A program made the translations under genes and the position numbers. From Kineosporia sp. A_224 (GTDB taxonomy: Bacteria; Actinomycetota; Actinomycetes; Actinomycetales; Kineosporiaceae), in the NCBI RefSeq assembly GCF_002198655.1, contig NZ_MWLN01000199.1:62001-126000 (forward strand): DNA of 64,000 bases, given 5' to 3'. Positions 31,798 through 40,199 of this stretch are shown piece by piece (positions within the stretch are counted from its first letter, which is position 1; every line of letters begins with the position of its first letter). The notes under the pieces are model-generated. The model saw nothing but the letters and a program-made list of their open reading frames with translations. It had not been told where the DNA came from and did no database searches.

Positions 31798-33237
31798 TCA
31801 CCGGCCGGGCGGGGCCGACGCACGGCGCAGCAGGTCCCACAGCGCCGCGACGTCGGCCCGCTCGGTCGCCTCGGCACCGATCGACACCCGGACCATCCAC
31901 CGGCCGTCGAGCAGGGACGGCGTGACGAACGCCGCCCCCGAGTCGTTGACCGCCGCGGCCCAGGCGAGCGTGTGCTCGTCGAGGGCCTGCGCGGTCAGCG
32001 GCCCGCCGTCCGGCCCCGTCGGCTCGTGCCGCAGGCAGACCGTCTGCAGGTCGACCGGTGCCAGCACCCGCCAGCCCGGCTCCGCGCGCACCTGCTCGGC
32101 GAGCCACTGCGCGTTCGCGAGGTCGCGCCGCAGCCGGGCCCGGATCGCCTCGACGCCGTCCAGGCGCAGGTGGAACCAGAGCTTGAGCGCGCGGAACCGG
32201 CGCCCGAGCGGGACGCCCCAGTCCTTGTACTGGGTGACCTCGCCGTCGGCCGCCGACCGCAGGTACGACGGGTTCGTCGACATGACCCGCACGAGGTGCT
32301 CGACGTCGCGCACGTAGAGCAGCGAGCAGTCGAGGATCGTGCCCATCCACTTGTGCGGGTTCCACGAGAGCGAGTCGGCGCCCTCGACGCCGTCGACGAG
32401 GTGCCGGCACTCCGGCAGCAGGAGCGCCGAGCCTGCCATCGCGGCGTCGACGTGCACCCAGGCGCCGTGCACCCGGGCGGCGTCGACGATCGCGCCGACC
32501 GGGTCCGTGGCGGTGGTGCCCGTCGTCCCGACGGCGGCGACGACGGCGGCCGGACGGCGGCCCGCCGCGGCGTCGTCCGCCATCGCCGTCGCGAGCGCCT
32601 CGGGGCGCATCGCGTAGGTCGCCGGGTCCACGTCGACGAGGCGCAGGTTGTCCTTGCCGAACCCGGCGAGCAGGGCCGCCTTGGCGACGGAGGAGTGCGC
32701 GTGCGGCGAGGTGTAGACGACGAGCGGCGCCGGCTCCGCCTGCAGGCCGCCGCGGCTCTCGGAGTAGTCGCTGGCGCGCTCACGGGCGGCGAGCAGCGCG
32801 ACGAGGCACGCCGTCGAGGCGGTGTCGTGGATCGCGCCCTTCCACGCCGGGGACAGGCCGGTCAGGTCCCGCAGCCAGTCGGTGACGACCTCCTCGACCT
32901 CGGTGAGCGCGGGCGCGGACTGCCACGTGATGCCGAGGGCCGCGACGCCGGACGACGCGAAGTCCCCGAGGACGGACGCGAGCGAGGCGTTCGAGGGGAA
33001 CCAGCCGAAGAACGCCGGGTGCTGGGTCTGGGTGATGCCGGGGACGACGACCCGGTCGAGGTCGGCGAGGACCGCCTCGAACACCTCGGGAGTCTCGGGC
33101 GCGTGAGCGGGGAGCGCGGCCGCGACCTCGCCCGGCCGCGTCGTCGCCTGCACGGGCAGGTCGGGGATCCGGGTGCGGTGGTCGGCGATCCAGTCGACGA
33201 GCGCGTGGCCCGCCACGCGGAACTCCTCGGGCGTCAT
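31798..33237 (-). CDS. PLP-dependent aromatic-L-amino-acid decarboxylase family protein
   Basis: A 479-residue group II decarboxylase. It has the N-terminal MTPEEFRVAGHALVDWIADH, HPAFFGWFPSNASLASVLGD, the substrate-side segment GITWQSAPALTEVE, HVDAAMAG, and the PLP lysine K296 in SWNPHKWMGT. Homologues decarboxylate DOPA, tryptophan, tyrosine, phenylalanine or related amino acids; the substrate is not certain. Length fits the family. ATG 33237 precedes the conserved start directly. It is convergent with the DUF4389 gene, with only nine bases between. Confidence 0.93.
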   Translation of the reverse strand: MTPEEFRVAGHALVDWIADHRTRIPDLPVQATTRPGEVAAALPAHAPETPEVFEAVLADLDRVVVPGITQTQHPAFFGWFPSNASLASVLGDFASSGVAALGITWQSAPALTEVEEVVTDWLRDLTGLSPAWKGAIHDTASTACLVALLAARERASDYSESRGGLQAEPAPLVVYTSPHAHSSVAKAALLAGFGKDNLRLVDVDPATYAMRPEALATAMADDAAAGRRPAAVVAAVGTTGTTATDPVGAIVDAARVHGAWVHVDAAMAGSALLLPECRHLVDGVEGADSLSWNPHKWMGTILDCSLLYVRDVEHLVRVMSTNPSYLRSAADGEVTQYKDWGVPLGRRFRALKLWFHLRLDGVEAIRARLRRDLANAQWLAEQVRAEPGWRVLAPVDLQTVCLRHEPTGPDGGPLTAQALDEHTLAWAAAVNDSGAAFVTPSLLDGRWMVRVSIGAEATERADVAALWDLLRRASAPPGR

Positions 33238-33273
33238 GGGGTCACGGTATTGCCCGGCCCCGGGCGGCCTCCC

Positions 33274-34050
33274 TCAGGCCTGGACGACGACGTCCACGGT
33301 CCACGGCCGGCCCGGCTTCGGCGGGCGGTGCAGCTCGACGTCCCAGCGGTCCGCGAGCGCCTCGGCGAGCCCTTCGACGGTCCGCGGGTCGGCGCCGGAC
33401 TCGAGCAGGTGCCGGGCGACCTCGCCGCGGGTGTGCTTGGCCATGTGGCTCACGACGCTGCGTCGGCCCGCCTCGTCGCGGAGCACCCGGACCTCGACGG
33501 TGCGGGAGCCGAGCGCGGGGACGCGGCCCATCGCCAGGTAGCTGGACGACCGGCAGTCGACGACGACGCCCTTGGGGCCGGCGGCCTCGGCGAGGACGGC
33601 GGGGAGCACCTCGCGCCAGGCGGGCTCCAGGGTGCCCAGGCCCACGAGGCGGGCGCAGACGTTGCAGCGGTAGGCGGGGATCCGGTCCGTCGGGCGGACG
33701 GCGCCCCACAGGCCCGAGACGATGACGAGCCGGGTGTTCGCACGCCGCTTGGCGCCGGGGGAGAGGGTCTTCGCGTCGAGGGCGTCGTAGAGGACGCCGT
33801 TGTAGACCTCGAGCGCGGGCCTCGCGGGCAGCTCGGGCAGCCGGGTGTTGCGCTCGACCTCGGCGGCCAGCGACGGGCCGACGTCGAGACGGGCGAACGC
33901 GTCGTCCCGCCCGCTCGTCTCGACAAGGGCGTCGAGCACCTGGGCCCGCAGCGCCGTCAGCGCGGGGAACGAGAGCTTCGCGAGGTCGACGGGGGTGCCG
34001 CGGCGCGGCGGCGGGTTCTTCGACTCCGATGGTGGCAGGAGGATGAGCAC
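33274..34050 (-). CDS. yaaA: YaaA family peroxide-stress protein (DUF328)
   Basis: A 258-residue YaaA/UPF0246 protein. In E. coli YaaA lowers free iron during peroxide stress. The family start LILLPPSESKNPP, the central ALEVYNGVLYDALDA, LVIVSGLWGAVRPTDRIPAYR and the C-terminal SHMAKHTRGEVARHLLESG are all present. GTG 34050 precedes LILLPPSESK directly, so the start is secure. It lies 11 bases downstream of the tetR-type gene on the same strand and may be co-transcribed with it. Confidence 0.93.
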   Translation of the reverse strand: MLILLPPSESKNPPPRRGTPVDLAKLSFPALTALRAQVLDALVETSGRDDAFARLDVGPSLAAEVERNTRLPELPARPALEVYNGVLYDALDAKTLSPGAKRRANTRLVIVSGLWGAVRPTDRIPAYRCNVCARLVGLGTLEPAWREVLPAVLAEAAGPKGVVVDCRSSSYLAMGRVPALGSRTVEVRVLRDEAGRRSVVSHMAKHTRGEVARHLLESGADPRTVEGLAEALADRWDVELHRPPKPGRPWTVDVVVQA

Positions 34051-34061
34051 GGGTCCGGAGA

Positions 34062-34790
34062 CTAACGGCGCGGGCGGGTGCGCCGCGCGGCATGCGGCCG
34101 CGGGTCGTCCGGCCGGTCGTCCTGCCGGTCGTCGAGAAGCAGCCGGACCATCGTGTCGGCGAGCCAGTCCCGGAAGGTGTCCTCGGCCCAGCCCTGGTGC
34201 TCGACGAGGCCGACGAAGAGGTCCGGGTCGTTGAGGGTCCACAGCACGTCGCCGGCGGTGGCCGGGGTGAGCCCGGGGCGCAGGGCCGCGCGGACGACGT
34301 CCCGTTCGACGACCATCGCGGCACCGGCACGCCGGCCGCGCAGCCAGCCCTCCCAGAGGTCGGAGACCTCGGGCGCGGAGTCCGTCGCGCGCCGGACGAC
34401 CTCGACGACGTGCCCGGCGCGACGCCCGATGAGCAGGCACACGTCGGCGTAGGCACGCAGGGCGTCGGGAGCCGTCGCCGCACCCCAGACCGGGGCGAAC
34501 CACGGCCGGTCGCGGACCGGCACCGGCTCGTCGTCCCCGGCCAGCGCCTCGTCGAGGACCCGTTTCAGCAGAGCGGGTTTGGTCCCGAACGCGGCGACGA
34601 CGGTGGGGCGGGCGACGCCGGCGCGGACGGCGACGTCCGCGAGCGACGCGCCGCCGTACCCGTGCTCGAGGAAGAGGTCGTGCGCGGCCCGGACGACGGC
34701 CGCGCGGGTGCGCCGTGCGGACTCGGCGCGCACCGCGGAGCTGTAGGGCCGCCGCGCGCCGTCGGCCGGGGGCTTGACGTCCTTCGCCAC
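34062..34790 (-). CDS. TetR family transcriptional regulator
   Basis: A 242-residue regulator. Helix-turn-helix at about residues 29-70 (TRAAVVRAAHDLFLEHGYGGASLADVAVRAGVARPTVVAAFGTKPALL read across three helices). The C-terminal part is the usual helical ligand-binding domain and ends in a basic tail. The GTG at 34790 is divergent from the cupin gene; the 40 bases of AT-rich repeats between them are the likely operator, so the cupin gene is the probable target. Confidence 0.9.
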   Translation of the reverse strand: MAKDVKPPADGARRPYSSAVRAESARRTRAAVVRAAHDLFLEHGYGGASLADVAVRAGVARPTVVAAFGTKPALLKRVLDEALAGDDEPVPVRDRPWFAPVWGAATAPDALRAYADVCLLIGRRAGHVVEVVRRATDSAPEVSDLWEGWLRGRRAGAAMVVERDVVRAALRPGLTPATAGDVLWTLNDPDLFVGLVEHQGWAEDTFRDWLADTMVRLLLDDRQDDRPDDPRPHAARRTRPRR

Positions 34791-34795
34791 GTCGT

Positions 34796-34835
34796 CATAC
34801 TAGCGATCTATTCACCATACTGACTATCTAGTGAA
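34796..34835. promoter_or_regulatory. 20-bp direct repeats between tetR and cupin genes
   Basis: CATACT, four bases, ATCTA occurs at 34796-34810 and again at 34816-34830, an exact 20-base period in an unusually AT-rich stretch. It spans the divergent promoters, with TAGTAT on the minus strand and TATCTA on the plus as possible -10 boxes. Likely binding site for the adjacent TetR protein. Confidence 0.5.
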
Positions 34836-34846
34836 AGTGGCCCGCC

Positions 34847-35338
34847 ATGACCGAGCCGGTCGTCGCCGCGTCCCCCTACCTGCTCCGCCCCGACGAGGGG
34901 GAGGCGCTGTGGTTCCTCGACAACCTCGTGACGCTCAAGGCGACCGGGGCGGTGACCGGGGGTGCTCTCACGGTCGCCCACTTCGTCAACCCGGCGGGCT
35001 TCGCGCCGCCGCTGCACCGGCACCTCGTCGAGGACGAGATGTTCTACGTCCTCTCCGGGGCGGCCGAGTTCCTGTGCGCCGGCAGCCGGCTGGCCGCCGG
35101 GCCCGGGGACTTCGTGCTCCTGCCGAAGGGCGAGCCGCACACGTTCCGGGTGGGCGCCGACGCCCCGCTCGTCGCGCTGCAGCTCACCACCCCCGCCGGG
35201 TTCGAGGACTTCGCCGCGGCGGTCGGCGTCCCCGCGGCGGAGCGCCGGCTGCCCGACCCCGGCCCGGTCGACCCGGCGGCGCTCGGGCACGCCGCCGCGC
35301 TGCACCGCATCGAGATCCTCGGACCTCCGCCGCGGTGA
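34847..35338 (+). CDS. Cupin domain protein
   Basis: A 163-residue single-domain cupin. Cupin motif 1 is PPLHRHLVEDEMFYVLSG (two His and one Glu metal ligands) and motif 2 is PGDFVLLPKGEPHTF with the third His. It resembles quercetin 2,3-dioxygenase-like small cupins; enzymatic activity is not proven by sequence. ATG 34847 begins 12 bases after the repeat region. Probably controlled by the divergent TetR. Confidence 0.9.
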   Translation: MTEPVVAASPYLLRPDEGEALWFLDNLVTLKATGAVTGGALTVAHFVNPAGFAPPLHRHLVEDEMFYVLSGAAEFLCAGSRLAAGPGDFVLLPKGEPHTFRVGADAPLVALQLTTPAGFEDFAAAVGVPAAERRLPDPGPVDPAALGHAAALHRIEILGPPPR

Positions 35339-35351
35339 CGCCGCGGGGCGG

Positions 35352-35939
35352 TCAGCGGCGGCGCAGGGCCCAGCGGGCGAAGGCCCAGGCGGCCAGGGCC
35401 AGCACCGACGTCCAGGCTGCCCAGGAGGCGACGCTCTTCACGAGCGAGCCGGCCCGGAACACCGGGCCGACCCAGTCGGGGGCCGCGGCGCCGGCCCGGA
35501 CGACGGCCCAGGCCGCCACGTTCTCGGTGTAGTCGCCGACGGCCGCGAGCACCGGTGCGAGCGCGAGCAGGGCGGGCCTGACGGTGGTCCGCCGGCCGAG
35601 CAGCAGGGCCAGGCCGGTGAGCAGCAGGGCGGTGACTGCGGGGTAGAGCAGGTCGACGACCTGCAGGTCGCGGTACGCGGCCAGGCCCTGCGCCCCGCAG
35701 GTGCGGGCGAACTCGCGGACGGCGACCGGGGCCGGGGCGAACCTGACGTCGGGTGCCGGGCCTGCGCACGCGGCCTCCACGGCGGCGAGCGAGAACCGCC
35801 CGGTGCCGGCGAAGAGCAGCCCGGCCAGGGCGGCCCAGGCTGCGGTGACGGGCAGCAGGACCGCGGGCCGGGACGGCATCGGGCGCGTCGTCGCGGGGGT
35901 GGTCGTCGTGCCCGCGGTCGTCGGGGTCGTGAGGGTCAT
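35352..35939 (-). CDS. Four-helix membrane protein of unknown function
   Basis: A 195-residue membrane protein. After a Thr/Pro-rich cytoplasmic start there are four hydrophobic segments (about residues 27-46, 105-127, 134-155 and 166-190); a loop of about 55 residues between the first two contains two cysteines. No family is recognised. ATG 35939 follows GGAGAG with a 4-base gap. Its 3' end faces the cupin gene. Divergent from marR, with a shared intergenic inverted repeat, so it is the likely MarR target. Confidence 0.75.
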   Translation of the reverse strand: MTLTTPTTAGTTTTPATTRPMPSRPAVLLPVTAAWAALAGLLFAGTGRFSLAAVEAACAGPAPDVRFAPAPVAVREFARTCGAQGLAAYRDLQVVDLLYPAVTALLLTGLALLLGRRTTVRPALLALAPVLAAVGDYTENVAAWAVVRAGAAAPDWVGPVFRAGSLVKSVASWAAWTSVLALAAWAFARWALRRR

Positions 35940-35968
35940 GACGCTCTCCATTTAATGCGATCTCGTAA

Positions 35969-35981
35969 TACTTAGAAAGTA
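35969..35981. promoter_or_regulatory. Inverted repeat between membrane protein gene and marR
   Basis: TACTT and AAGTA flank AGA in an AT-rich stretch, and ATCTC/GAGAT lie farther out. Position in the divergent promoter fits a MarR operator. The short arms make this tentative. Confidence 0.4.
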
Positions 35982-36009
35982 CGACTTCGCAGGAGATATC
36001 GTCAAGGGC

Positions 36010-36453
36010 ATGGTGGACGACGCATCGGGGACCAACGTTCTCTTCGACCTGTGGCTGGCCTCGCGGGCCGCGACCTCGGCGCTCGACGAGGCCCTGCGGC
36101 CGGCCGGGCTGACGGCCGACGAGTTCGCCGTCTACTCGGTGCTCTCCGCCGCTCCGCTGACACCGGGCGAGCTCGCGTCGTGGATGGCCGCGCCGCCGAC
36201 GACCGTGTCGAGCTACGTCCGGCGGTTCGAGGCGCGCGGGCACGTGCGCCGCCTGCCGCACCCGGACGACGGCCGCTCGTACCGGGTCGAGCTGACCCGG
36301 GAGGGGCGCCGGGCCCACCAGCGGGCCGGCGCCCTGTTCCTGCCCGTGCTCCGCGACGTCGAGGAGCGGCTCGGCCGGTCGACGGCTGCCGTCCGCGGGG
36401 CGCTGGCCCGCACGCGCGCGGCTCTCGACGTGGTGCGGCCGGGCGGCGCGTGA
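36010..36453 (+). CDS. MarR family transcriptional regulator
   Basis: A 147-residue winged-helix regulator: FDLWLASRAATSALDEAL helix, LTADEFAVYSVLSAAP, the recognition helix region LASWMAAPPTTVSSYVRRFEARGHVRRLPHPDDGRSYRVELT with the DDGRS wing, then a C-terminal dimerisation helix. Such proteins usually repress a neighbouring transporter or enzyme and respond to small aromatic ligands or redox. It is divergent from the four-helix membrane protein gene and lies 17 bases ahead of the RNB ribonuclease gene. Confidence 0.92.
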   Translation: MVDDASGTNVLFDLWLASRAATSALDEALRPAGLTADEFAVYSVLSAAPLTPGELASWMAAPPTTVSSYVRRFEARGHVRRLPHPDDGRSYRVELTREGRRAHQRAGALFLPVLRDVEERLGRSTAAVRGALARTRAALDVVRPGGA

Positions 36454-36470
36454 GTGCGTAGGGTGCCGCC

Positions 36471-37943
36471 ATGGTTCGTCGATCGATCAGGGTCCGTGGC
36501 GACGACGCCGCGTCGGTGGCCGCGCTGACCCGGCGGTTCGGGCGCATCCGCGACGACCTCGGGGTGCCGGGTGCGTTCCCCGGGCCGGTCGTCGACGCGG
36601 CGGCCGAGGCGGCCGCGACGGCCGGGGCCGGCGACGGCCGGGCCGACCTGCGGGACGTCCCGTTCGCGACCGTCGACCCGGTCGGCTCGACGGACCTCGA
36701 CCAGGCGATGGCGCTGTCCCGACGCGACGGCGGCGGCTGGCACGTCGACTACGCGATCGCCGACGTCCCGGCGTTCCTCGCGCCGGGCGGCCCGGTCGAC
36801 GCCGAGGCGCGGCGCCGCGGCCAGACCCTCTACGCGCCCGACCGGCGCACCCCGCTGCACCCCGAGGTGCTCAGCGAGGACGCCGCGAGCCTGCTCCCGG
36901 ACGTCGACCGGCCCGCGTTCGTCTGGCGGTTCGACCTCGCCCCCGACGGCGCGGTGGAGCACCTCGACCTCGTGCGGGCCGTCGTCCGCTCCCGGGCCCG
37001 GCTCGACTACGGCCAGGTGCAGGCGGCGGCCGACGCGCACCCGCAGGCCGGTGCGAGCCCGGACGACGAGGTCGCCGCGCTCGCCGTGCTGCTGCGCGAG
37101 ATCGGGACGGTGCGCCAGGCGCAGGAGCGCGCCCGCGGCGGGGCGAGCCTGCCGCTGCCGGAGCAGGACGTGGTCGCGCAGGACGGCCGCTACCGGGTCG
37201 TCCTGCGGCCGGCGCTGCCGTCGGAGGACTGGAACGCCCAGCTCTCACTCATGACCGGGATGGCCGCGGCGGACCTCATGCTCCGCGCCGGTGTCGGGCT
37301 GCTCCGGACGCTGCCCGCGCCCGAGCCGCACGCCGTCGAGCGGTACCGGCGGCAGGTCAAGGCGCTCGGCGTCCCGTGGGCCCGCGACGAGCCGTACGGC
37401 GAGTTCCTGCGCCGCCTCGACCGCGACGTCCCCGCGCACCTCGCGGCGATGCACGAGGCCGGCGCGCTGTTCCGCGGCGCCGGGTACACGCCGTTCGACG
37501 GCGCCGCACCGCCGGTCCGCACGCACGCCGCGGTCGCCGCGCCGTACGCGCACGTCACCGCCCCGCTGCGCCGGCTCGTCGACCGCTTCGGGCTGCTCGT
37601 GAGCCACGCGGTCGTGTCCGGAGGCGAGGTCCCGGGCTGGGTCCGGGAGGCGCTGCCGGCGCTGCCCGAGGCGATGGCGGCGTCGGACCGGCTCGCCGGT
37701 GAGCTCGAGCGGCGCTGCGTCGACGTCGTGGAGGCCGCCGTCCTCGCCGACCGGGTCGGCCAGGTCTTCGACGCCGTCGCGGTCGACGTCGGCAAGGACG
37801 GCGCGAGCGGCAAGGTCCAGATGCTCGACCCGGCGGTGCTCGTCCGTGCGCAGGGCCCGCTCACGGTCGGCACGGCGCTCAAGGTGCGGCTCGAGGCCGT
37901 GGACGTCGAGGCGGGGTCGGTGCGCGTCGTCCCGGTGGGGTGA
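36471..37943 (+). CDS. RNB domain ribonuclease (RNase II/R family)
   Basis: A 490-residue exoribonuclease with the catalytic RNB domain: DPVGSTDLDQAMAL with the metal-binding aspartates, WHVDYAIADVPAFL, RRGQTLYAPDRRTPLHPEVLSEDAASLL, and the RRLVDRFG segment. It lacks the cold-shock and C-terminal S1 domains of E. coli RNase R as normally arranged, although the last 60 residues are beta-rich. It degrades RNA 3' to 5'. ATG 36471 stands six bases after TAGGGT (36459-36464), so the message is probably leaderless. rnpB follows 20 bases after the stop. Confidence 0.92.
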   Translation: MVRRSIRVRGDDAASVAALTRRFGRIRDDLGVPGAFPGPVVDAAAEAAATAGAGDGRADLRDVPFATVDPVGSTDLDQAMALSRRDGGGWHVDYAIADVPAFLAPGGPVDAEARRRGQTLYAPDRRTPLHPEVLSEDAASLLPDVDRPAFVWRFDLAPDGAVEHLDLVRAVVRSRARLDYGQVQAAADAHPQAGASPDDEVAALAVLLREIGTVRQAQERARGGASLPLPEQDVVAQDGRYRVVLRPALPSEDWNAQLSLMTGMAAADLMLRAGVGLLRTLPAPEPHAVERYRRQVKALGVPWARDEPYGEFLRRLDRDVPAHLAAMHEAGALFRGAGYTPFDGAAPPVRTHAAVAAPYAHVTAPLRRLVDRFGLLVSHAVVSGGEVPGWVREALPALPEAMAASDRLAGELERRCVDVVEAAVLADRVGQVFDAVAVDVGKDGASGKVQMLDPAVLVRAQGPLTVGTALKVRLEAVDVEAGSVRVVPVG

Positions 37944-37963
37944 CCGGGGGACTAGGCTGGCCC

Positions 37964-38344
37964 GCGGACGAGCCGGACGGGCGGTCGCGTCGGTGGCCGT
38001 GAGGTCGCCGCCGAGGAAAGTCCGGACTCCGAAGGGCAGGGTGGTGGGTAACACCCACCCGGGGTGACCCGCGGGACAGTGCCACAGAGAACAGACCGCC
38101 GGGCGGCGCGAGCCGGCCGGTAAGGGTGAAACGGTGGTGTAAGAGACCACCAGCGTGCCGGGTGACCGGTGCGGCTCGGTAAACCCCACCCGGAGCAAGA
38201 CCGAACAGGGAGCGCTCGAGGGCTGCCCGCCCGAGCTCCCGGGTAGGTCGCTGGAGGGCGTCGGCAACGGCGCCCCGAGATGGATGGCCGCCGCCTCCGG
38301 TCCGCCGGAGGCACAGGATCCGGCTTACAGTCCGGCTCGTCCGC
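37964..38344 (+). ncRNA. rnpB: RNase P RNA, bacterial class A
   Basis: The catalytic RNA of RNase P, which cuts tRNA 5' leaders. The P1 helix pairs GCGGACGAGCCG at the 5' end with CGGCTCGTCCGC at the 3' end. Hallmark conserved segments are GAGGAAAGTCCGGACTCC near 38010, ACAGAGAACAGACCGCC, GGTAAGGGTGAAACGGTG, GTAAGAGACCACCAGC and the 3' CGGCTTACAG. TAGGCT at 37953-37958 is well placed as the -10 box. Ends are set from P1 and could be a few bases longer. Confidence 0.97.
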
Positions 38345-38349
38345 CCGCA

Positions 38350-38383
38350 GTGCTCACGGACCTCGCACGAGGTCCGTCAGCAC
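38350..38383 (+). terminator. Terminator hairpin of rnpB
   Basis: GTGCT-C-ACGGACCTCG pairs with CGAGGTCCGT-C-AGCAC: a 10-bp inner and 5-bp outer stem separated by one C-C mismatch, six bases after the RNase P RNA. There is no T run but the stem is very stable. Confidence 0.65.
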
Positions 38384-38406
38384 GCCTGCCGCCCGACTGG
38401 ATACTG

Positions 38407-38438
38407 TGGATATCGAAGAAAGGCGTCTAGGATATCCA
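38407..38438. promoter_or_regulatory. Operator of the vapBC module
   Basis: TGGATATC (38407-38414) and GATATCCA (38431-38438) are perfect 8-base inverted arms, 16 bases apart, just upstream of vapB. A further half site TGGATA begins at 38397. TAGGAT at 38428 may be the -10 box. This fits autoregulation by the VapB-VapC complex. Confidence 0.6.
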
Positions 38439-38464
38439 GGGAGCCCACGCTCAGGAGGCGCACG

Positions 38465-38683
38465 ATGGCGATGACCAAGACCCCGATCGAGATCGACGAC
38501 GAGGCACTCGCCGCTGCGGCCGAGGTGCTGGGGACCAAGACGAAGAAGGACACCGTCAACGCGGCCCTGCGCGAGGTCAGCGAGCGGCTGGTCCGGCTGC
38601 GGGCGCTGGAGCATCTCGGTGAGATGGCGGACCGCGGTGACTTCGACGAGTTCATCGCCGACAAGACCGCCTACCGTCGGTGA
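38465..38683 (+). CDS. vapB: VapB-type antitoxin
   Basis: A 72-residue antitoxin of the VapB/DUF2191 kind. The N-terminal ribbon-helix-helix DNA-binding part (TPIEIDDEALAAAAEVLGT, KKDTVNAALREVSER) is followed by a C-terminal toxin-binding tail (LGEMADRGDFDEFIADKTAYRR). It should neutralise the next protein and repress the operon through the inverted repeat upstream. ATG 38465 follows CAGGAGGCGCACG. Its TGA overlaps the vapC GTG by four bases. Confidence 0.93.
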   Translation: MAMTKTPIEIDDEALAAAAEVLGTKTKKDTVNAALREVSERLVRLRALEHLGEMADRGDFDEFIADKTAYRR

Positions 38684-39081
38684 GCCGCGCCCTCTTCCTG
38701 ATCGACACGTCCGCGCTGTTCCGGATCCTCACCACGCCGCTGCGCGACGTGTGGGCGGACCACCTGGCCTCCGGCGTCATCTGCGTGTGCCCTGCCGTGG
38801 AGCTCGAGTTCCTCTACTCGGCGCGGTCTCTCGCCGACCGTCTCGACAAGCAGCGGACGCTGCGGCTCGTCTTCGGGTGGGTGCCCATGGCGGACGGCGG
38901 GTTCGAGCGGGCGGCGGAGGTCCAGGAGGCGCTCACGCTGACCGGACGTCATCGCTCCGCAGGTCCGGTGGACCTGCTCGTCGCAGCCACCGCGGAGCGG
39001 GAACGTCTGACGCTGCTCACCGCCGACAAGGACTTCGAGGTCGTCGCCTCGGTCACGGGCCAACCGGTCCGGATGATCTGA
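38680..39081 (+). CDS. vapC: VapC-type PIN-domain toxin (ribonuclease)
   Basis: A 133-residue PIN-domain endoribonuclease. The acidic metal site is intact: D9 in FLIDTSAL, E41 in PAVELEFLYS, D98 in GPVDLLVAATA, and D116 in LTADKDFE. VapC toxins cut tRNA or rRNA and halt growth when the antitoxin is lost. Start GTG 38680 overlaps vapB. The module lies directly behind rnpB. Confidence 0.94.
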   Translation: MSRALFLIDTSALFRILTTPLRDVWADHLASGVICVCPAVELEFLYSARSLADRLDKQRTLRLVFGWVPMADGGFERAAEVQEALTLTGRHRSAGPVDLLVAATAERERLTLLTADKDFEVVASVTGQPVRMI

Positions 39082-39177
39082 CCTGGTCGAGGAGTGGAGG
39101 ACAATCGGTCGCATGACCATCGAAGGGCCGCCGGCCCGCCGCGAGGTCCTCGGCCGGTCCAAGGGAGGAGCCCCGAA

Positions 39178-39570
39178 GTGTGGGAGTGGGAGACGGCCGT
39201 CGTCGTCATCACCGACGACTCACGGCGGGTGCTTCTTGTGCACCAGAACTACGGCCACCGGTTCTTCGGGCTCCCGGGCGGTGTCGTCGACGACGGCGAG
39301 ACCGCGCCCGCAGCTGCGGTGCGGGAGGCCCTCGAGGAGACCGGTCTGACCGTGACGGTCGGCGACGCGCTCGCTGTCGAGGACCTCGTGTACCCCGGCA
39401 CGGGGCAGCGCTACCGCGCGCACGTGTTCTGGGCGACGTCGGTGCGCGGGACGGCGGCGGTTCAGGACGCCGAGGAGATCTCTGCCATCGCCTGGTACGA
39501 CCTCGACGACCTGCCGGCGCCGCTCACGCCGTCGGCCGGGGCAGCGCTCGCAAGACTGCGAGAGGTCTAG
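39178..39570 (+). CDS. Nudix hydrolase
   Basis: A 130-residue Nudix enzyme that hydrolyses a nucleoside diphosphate linked to another group. The Nudix box is complete: GGVVDDGETAPAAAVREALEETGLT, with REALEETG matching REUxEExGU. The C-terminus EEISAIAWYDLDDLPAPLTP is typical. GTG 39178 is preceded by GGGAGGAG with seven bases spacing. An ATG at 39114 opens a different frame and is not the start. It overlaps the convergent ATPase gene by four bases. Confidence 0.9.
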   Translation: MWEWETAVVVITDDSRRVLLVHQNYGHRFFGLPGGVVDDGETAPAAAVREALEETGLTVTVGDALAVEDLVYPGTGQRYRAHVFWATSVRGTAAVQDAEEISAIAWYDLDDLPAPLTPSAGAALARLREV

Positions 39571-40199
39571 AAGAACCGGACGTGCCGCAGCCCGACAGCA
39601 GCGCGTTGGAGTACGCCACGGCCCCGGCCGTCCGTGTTCGGCAGGAGTGTCAGACCGCAGGACGCCGCGATCCGGTCGGCGACCTCGCGGACACCACCTG
39701 CCTCTGTGTCGACGTGCTCGGCGAACGTCGCGCCGCGCAACGACTCCAGCGCGTCGTCCAGCCGGCTGACGGCGAAGGACTCGCCGCGCAGCAGTCGCTC
39801 GCGACCGAGGACGGCGCGGGCGAGGTGCCCGAGGCCGCGCTCGGTGAGCCGGTCGAGGATCACCTCCCGGCGCGCGAGCAGACTGAAGTGCCGGACGTCG
39901 TGCCCCAGGTCGCGCAGCCGGCCGACGGTCTGCGCGAAGTAGGTCGGCTCGGTGACCGTCATCGGGGCGAGCACGACGCCGTCGTGGCGCGTCAGTGCGA
40001 GGTCGAGCGTCTCGACGACGCCGTCCCGCCACGCGCGCAGGTCCTGGAAGTCGCTGCGGAGCGCTGGTGGCAGCACCCGGTGCAGGCCGTAGCCGATCTC
40101 CTCGGGGTCGCAGACGACGCTGCCGGGAAGCCGCCGGTGCAGCTCGAACGCCGTCTGCGTCTTGCCGACGCCGAACGGGCCGTTGATCCAGACGAGCAC
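39567..40199 (-). CDS. TmrB-like P-loop ATPase/kinase
   Basis: A 210-residue P-loop protein with Walker A GPFGVGKTQT at residues 7-16 and a kinase-like body (RLPGSVVCDPEEIGYGL, DGVVLAPMTVTEPTYFAQTVGRLRDLGHDVRHFSLLA read in parts). It resembles Bacillus TmrB (tunicamycin resistance) and related zeta-toxin/shikimate-kinase-like proteins. The substrate is unknown. GTG 40199 lies six bases after a TAGGTT box (40206-40211), so it may be leaderless. It overlaps the convergent Nudix gene. Confidence 0.75.
   Translation of the reverse strand: MLVWINGPFGVGKTQTAFELHRRLPGSVVCDPEEIGYGLHRVLPPALRSDFQDLRAWRDGVVETLDLALTRHDGVVLAPMTVTEPTYFAQTVGRLRDLGHDVRHFSLLARREVILDRLTERGLGHLARAVLGRERLLRGESFAVSRLDDALESLRGATFAEHVDTEAGGVREVADRIAASCGLTLLPNTDGRGRGVLQRAAVGLRHVRFF

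Noticed and set aside
39114-39349. Separate small gene starting at ATG 39114
   Set aside because: It is in a different frame from the Nudix gene, has Ser/Arg-rich noise, and overlaps the conserved Nudix box.
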